NCBI GenBank assembly: GCA_041494885.1
Contig: JBGQBO010000002.1
Coordinates: forward strand, 157,689-221,688
Reading direction: 5' to 3'
Source: JAIQFV01 sp041494885
GTDB taxonomy: Bacteria; Acidobacteriota; Terriglobia; JAIQFV01
Length of the DNA: 64,000 nt
Made by a program: the position numbers and the translations under genes. Positions 60,344 through 64,000 of the stretch are shown piece after piece. Below the pieces are notes generated by a model, which was not told the origin of the DNA, made no database searches, and worked only from the letters and a program-made list of their open reading frames with translations. The first letter of the stretch is position 1; each line of letters starts with the position of its first letter.

Positions 60344-60805
60344 GTGCCCATGCTTATAATGACCTCGAGCAATCACCTTCGTAGGGGACGACCCGACGGC
60401 ATGACGGTTTGTGCACCTTTCAGTGATTCACATTGAACAAAAATCCGGTACCCTGGCGAAGCACAACCACATTCGGAATGGGCTGTTGATTTACACCGAG
60501 AACTTCGCTGCGAAACGAGGGCGAGCCACGCGCATCCTCTTCACCAGTGACATAGCATCTCCTCCAGTGAGATTATGAACTATGTTCGAAACCCGTTGAC
60601 CATTTTCAGCTGAGGCAAGACAGAACCATTGGGGGGTGTGCCTTTTTGCACAGACGCCCGAGTTACCCCTGAGTAACATGGCAAGGTAGAGCTAGTGTTC
60701 TGGAAACCGGACTCTAGCGCTCGAACGGACCGCCGCCTCGTGAAACCAAGCCAATCGATCAGAACCGCAGCGTCCGGCATGCCCGGCCCCATAACATAAG
60801 ATGGT
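60344..60805. other. 460-bp gap without a supported gene
   Basis: Short overlapping frames only. It contains an imperfect GGGTGTGC-TTTT-GCACAGACGCCC hairpin near 60630-60660. I see no strong promoter. Confidence 0.4.
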
Positions 60806-62647
60806 ATGACCGATAAAACTGACAAACCTCCGGCGACCCAGTCCTCGCGAAAACTGAGGATCATCGACGTGGTTCGTCCTCACTGGAAGGCGCTGACCAT
60901 CGCGCTGGTGGCCGTGCTGGGCGAAGCGCTCACGGATATTCTCGAGCCGTGGCCCATCAAAATTGTCGTCGATAACATTCAGCGCTCGGGCAAGCTTCCC
61001 GGTCGGCTGGCTGGAATTATTACCGGGCTGTTCGGGCAGGACCACTATGCGGTTCTGAACTTCGCCGTCGCTGCGGTTGCTCTCATTGCGATCGCGGGCG
61101 CCGTCAGCTCCTACTTCGAAAAATACCTGACCACAAGCGTCAGTCAATGGGTGGGGCACGACCTGCGCCGGACCCTGTATCACCACATTCAGCGGCTGTC
61201 GCTGGCCGAACACGATGAAACGCGGACCGGAGACCTGATCACCCGCGTCACCAGTGACATCGAAGCCGTCCAGGACTTCATCAACTCAGCCCTCCTCGGC
61301 ATTCTGGTCAACGTCATGACGTTGGCCGGCATGATCGGGGTCATGTTTTATCTCGATTGGCGCTTTACCCTCATTGCCCTCTCTGTCTCGCCGGTGCTCT
61401 TCCTGGTGGTCTATTCCTTCACGCGGCGCATCAAGAAGGCTTCGCGTGCGGTTCGAAAAAAAGAAAGTGAACTGCTCTCCCTGGTGGAGGAAGTGCTGAC
61501 CTCCATCCGTGTGGTCAAGGCATTTGCCCGGGAAGACTACGAACAGAAGCGGTTCGAGTCTGAAAGTCTGGAAAACGTGGAGGCGGGGCTCCAGGCTCGA
61601 AGTATCAAAGCCAAGCTTGCACCGGTGGTGGAGGTCATCGTGGCCATCGGGACGTGTCTGGTGTTGTGGTACGGGGCGCGGCTTGCCCTGGCCGACCGGC
61701 TTACCACGGGGACGCTGATCGTGTTCCTGTTGTATCTGGGGAAGATGTACAAGCCGATGCGTGATCTCTCGAAAATGACCGATACCGTGTCCAAGTCGAT
61801 GGTCGGTTACGAGCGCATCCAGGAAGTCCTGGAGATTGAAAGCCGCGTGAAGGACGAGCCGGGCGCACGCCAGGCCCCCAAGTTCATAGGTCAAATCGAA
61901 TTCGCCCAGGTCAGCTTCAACTATGGAGGCGACAAGGAGAAGCAGGTCCTCCGAGACATCAGCTTCAAGATCGAAGCCGGACAGGTTGCGGCGCTAGTGG
62001 GCCCTTCGGGTACGGGGAAGACCACACTTGTGAGCTTGATTCCGCGTTTCTACGATCCCGTCTCCGGACATGTCGGAATCGATGGCACCGACATTCGCCG
62101 CTATCGGCTGAAATCGCTGCGCGATCAGATCAGTTTCGTCCTTCAGGACACCCTCCTCTTCCGCGCCACGATTTGGGAAAACATTGCCTATGGCAAACCC
62201 GGCGCCTCGCCCAAAGAAATCAAGCGTGCCGCCGAACTGGCCAATGCGCAGGAATTCATCGAGGAAATGCCCGACGGCTACGACACCATGGTCGGCGAGC
62301 GCGGCATCACGCTCTCGGGCGGTCAACGCCAGCGAATTGCCATTGCCCGGGCAGTCATTCGCAATACTCCCATCCTGATTCTTGACGAGCCGACCGTGGG
62401 CCTGGATGCCGCTTCTGAACAATCCGTCATCGAAGCCCTCGACAAACTGATGAAAGGTAGAACTTCCGTCGTCATCGCACATCATCTCGACACCATCCGC
62501 CATGCGGACATTATCTTTGTGATCAAAGATTGCGAATTGGCGGAACAAGGCACTCACGAGGCCCTTTTGGCGAAAAACGGAGTGTATGCAGAATTATACA
62601 AAATCCAGACCCCTGAGGCGCTCAGCAAACCACAGATGAACGGGTAG
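60806..62647 (+). CDS. ABC exporter, fused membrane and ATPase domains (MsbA-like)
   Basis: A 613-residue homodimeric half-transporter. Six membrane helices span about 25-330 (ADILEPWPIKIVVDNI, MTLAGMIGVMFYLDWRFTLIALSVSPVLFLVVYS). The ATPase has Walker A GPSGTGKTT (about 398-406), the Q-loop in ISFVLQDTLLFRATIWENIAYG, signature LSGGQRQRIAIARA and Walker B ILILDEPTVGLD, with the switch His in VIAHHLDTI. It probably moves lipids, lipid-linked saccharides or a drug-like molecule outward; the substrate is not shown. No clear ribosome site. It is followed in line by the secreted kinase-like protein. Confidence 0.9.
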   Translation: MTDKTDKPPATQSSRKLRIIDVVRPHWKALTIALVAVLGEALTDILEPWPIKIVVDNIQRSGKLPGRLAGIITGLFGQDHYAVLNFAVAAVALIAIAGAVSSYFEKYLTTSVSQWVGHDLRRTLYHHIQRLSLAEHDETRTGDLITRVTSDIEAVQDFINSALLGILVNVMTLAGMIGVMFYLDWRFTLIALSVSPVLFLVVYSFTRRIKKASRAVRKKESELLSLVEEVLTSIRVVKAFAREDYEQKRFESESLENVEAGLQARSIKAKLAPVVEVIVAIGTCLVLWYGARLALADRLTTGTLIVFLLYLGKMYKPMRDLSKMTDTVSKSMVGYERIQEVLEIESRVKDEPGARQAPKFIGQIEFAQVSFNYGGDKEKQVLRDISFKIEAGQVAALVGPSGTGKTTLVSLIPRFYDPVSGHVGIDGTDIRRYRLKSLRDQISFVLQDTLLFRATIWENIAYGKPGASPKEIKRAAELANAQEFIEEMPDGYDTMVGERGITLSGGQRQRIAIARAVIRNTPILILDEPTVGLDAASEQSVIEALDKLMKGRTSVVIAHHLDTIRHADIIFVIKDCELAEQGTHEALLAKNGVYAELYKIQTPEALSKPQMNG

Positions 62648-62687
62648 CCAGTTAACCGTTGTTATCAATAGGGAAGAGGCACAAACC

Positions 62688-63662
62688 ATGCGACCCACGA
62701 AAGCCAGGCTGTACTTCACAGTAATAATGATGATGTTGTTGTTGGTGCTTTCGGCATCATTCGCTGCGCAGAAGAAAAGTAAAGACAAAGACAAGGGGAA
62801 TCCCGCCAACCTACCGGAGGTGATCTGGCGTGATCCGGGCGACGTCCCTTCCTTGAATCTACTTTACGGTGCCGGCGGGAAAGAGCACGCGCCGGACCCG
62901 AACGGCAAATTCACCTTCGTCAAGGAAGACAAGCAGGGAACCAGTCCGAAGTTCGATATCAAAGACGAACAGGGGGTCCAGTGGAGGGTGAAGCTGGGCC
63001 AGGAACCCCAGTCGGAAACCGCGGCCACACGCTTGTTGTGGGCCGCCGGCTATTTTGTGGATGAAGACTATTACCTGGCGGAGTTCAAAGTGGCGGGGAT
63101 GCCGAAGTTGCGCCGTGGCAGTAGTTTTGTTTCTGCCGACGGCATGGTCCACAATGCGCGCCTGGAACGCAAGCCGAAAGGGGTGAAGAATCTCGGCAAT
63201 TGGGGCTGGTTCGACAATCCTTTCCTCAACAAGCAGGAATTGAACGGCTTGCGAATCATGATGTCCTTGTTGAACAACTGGGACTTAAAGAAAGTCAACA
63301 ACTCGATCTATGAAGTAGACGGGGAACGCAGGTACCTGGTGAGCGACGTGGGGGCCACTTTGGGAAATACGGGCAATCGGATCAGGAGATCCAAGAGCGA
63401 GCCCAAAGACTATGCAAACTCGAAATTTATCGGGAAAGCCGAGCCCGACTTCGTTGATTTTGTGCTGCACGCCAAATCCGATATGGAAAAGGTCACCCAA
63501 CATATCCCCCGCGCAGACGCGAAATGGCTGGGGGAGAGGCTGGCGATGCTTTCCGAGGAACAGGTCCGCGACTGCTTCCAGGCCGGGGGCTATTCGCCCG
63601 ATGAAATCACGGTTTACACGCAGGCCGTGCTGAAGAGAATCGCGGATCTTAAAGGTCTGTGA
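62688..63662 (+). CDS. Secreted kinase-like protein of unknown function
   Basis: A 324-residue protein with a signal peptide (LYFTVIMMMLLLVLSASFAAQ). Three segments resemble a small-kinase fold: a possible ATP-anchoring Lys and pairing Glu in VQWRVKLGQEPQSETAATRLLWAAGYFVDEDYY, a catalytic-loop-like D-x4-N in MSLLNNWDLKKVNNSIYEV, and a DxG-like metal motif in RYLVSDVGATLGNTG. Such a D...N, DxG order occurs in HipA, Fam20C and CotH-type kinases. The match is partial and I do not assign a substrate. N-terminal GAGGKEHAPDPNGKFTFVKEDKQGTSPKFDI could be the glycine-rich region. Its position downstream of an exporter is suggestive only. Confidence 0.6.
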   Translation: MRPTKARLYFTVIMMMLLLVLSASFAAQKKSKDKDKGNPANLPEVIWRDPGDVPSLNLLYGAGGKEHAPDPNGKFTFVKEDKQGTSPKFDIKDEQGVQWRVKLGQEPQSETAATRLLWAAGYFVDEDYYLAEFKVAGMPKLRRGSSFVSADGMVHNARLERKPKGVKNLGNWGWFDNPFLNKQELNGLRIMMSLLNNWDLKKVNNSIYEVDGERRYLVSDVGATLGNTGNRIRRSKSEPKDYANSKFIGKAEPDFVDFVLHAKSDMEKVTQHIPRADAKWLGERLAMLSEEQVRDCFQAGGYSPDEITVYTQAVLKRIADLKGL

Positions 63663-63683
63663 TCATCAAGGAGACCAACGGCA

Positions 63684-63826
63684 GCTCGCAGAAACTGCCC
63701 TTTAAAGCATCTACTGAGGATGAGAGAATATGGTGACTGATGACAGCATCTCTCGAATTGGAACGCTTTGGTAGCTGTGATCCGCTTGCTTTTCCTCGGA
63801 TCACGGGCTTTTGCGACGGGCAGGGA
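63684..63826 (+). ncRNA. Candidate structured RNA, unit 1
   Basis: A 143-nt unit repeated 173 bp downstream. Helices: outer CTGCCC (63695-63700) / GGGCAG (63818-63823); AAAGC / GCTTT near 63704 and 63764; GTGATCCG (63777-63784) / CGGATCAC (63797-63804). No protein-coding frame. Strand is assumed from the T-containing 3' hairpin (GGGCTTTT). No known family is recognised. Confidence 0.45.
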
Positions 63827-63856
63827 GAACCCCGCGATCCTCCGCCGTGGCGGACG

Positions 63857-63999
63857 GCTCGCAGAAACTGCCCTTTAAAGCATCGACGGAGGATGATAGA
63901 AAATAGCGACGGATGACACCCTCTCTCGAATTGGAACGCTTTGGTAGCCGTGATCCGCTTGCCTTTCCGCGGATCACGGGCTTTTGCGACGGGCAGGGA
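63857..63999 (+). ncRNA. Candidate structured RNA, unit 2
   Basis: The second copy has no net length change from unit 1. The helices are retained: CTGCCC (63868-63873) / GGGCAG (63991-63996) and GTGATCCGC (63950-63958) / GCGGATCAC (63969-63977), one pair longer than in unit 1. Most differences are in the 63880-63925 segment. The palindrome TCCGCCGTGGCGGA (63841-63854) lies between the units. The right window edge cuts further sequence. Confidence 0.45.
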
Positions 64000-64000
64000 A

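Overview
The window is bacterial chromosome of moderately high GC. It most likely comes from an Acidobacteriota lineage. That is an inference from gene content: an alternative complex III (ActABCDEF) fused head-to-tail with an A2-type caa3 oxidase, a Porin_5-type outer-membrane protein beside pstS, and several secreted families common in that phylum, together with many short palindromic and tandem intergenic repeats. No rRNA, tRNA or CRISPR array was seen.

Layout. 0-2.3 kb: a small secreted hypothetical and a REP-associated tyrosine transposase (RAYT) with duplicated ends. 2.3-9.2 kb: a large sortilin-like beta-propeller protein, unknown conserved genes, a split DUF5995 gene and a GNAT acetyltransferase. 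9.2-18 kb: a phosphate-starvation region with a secreted phospholipase C/phosphoesterase, pstSCAB-phoU and a porin. Three of these promoters carry 11-bp-period TTAACA-type direct repeats that look like Pho boxes. The probable regulators, a PhoR-like kinase and PhoB-like regulator, lie at 53-56 kb next to secA. 18-21 kb: a small arsenic operon, arsR-arsC-thioredoxin-permease, with a palindromic operator. 21-34 kb: mostly single secreted or membrane enzymes (DUF2891, M20 amidohydrolase, aspartate kinase, an HExxH peptidase, an RsbU-type phosphatase, a nitroreductase-like protein, an MGMT-like protein, an amino-acid permease) and an RRM RNA-binding protein with a long leader. 35.6-48.4 kb: the respiratory supercluster, actABCDEF, a small membrane protein, SCO1/SenC and coxBACD, tightly packed with overlapping starts and stops and preceded by a near-consensus sigma-70 promoter and a palindromic operator candidate. 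48.4-53.3 kb: accessory genes separated by six copies of one palindromic repeat family. 53.3-60.3 kb: phoR, phoB and secA, then a repeat-rich gap and a HigBA module whose toxin is 5'-truncated. 60.8-64 kb: an MsbA-like ABC exporter, a secreted kinase-like protein of unknown role, and two tandem 173-nt-period units that look like structured RNA.

Four observations stand out. (1) A family of intergenic elements made of in-phase 7-bp repeats. In their full form they have inverted heptad arms around a conserved core. Two homologous copies fill the gaps on both sides of phoB, a shorter one sits between the act and cox operons, and a solo arm lies near 5.8 kb. (2) The tandem 143-nt units at the right edge, whose helices are preserved in both copies. 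(3) Six copies of a nested-hairpin repeat in 5 kb. (4) The Pho-box set that ties phospholipase C, porin and pst into one regulon. All rest on direct reading of this sequence; database novelty could not be tested.
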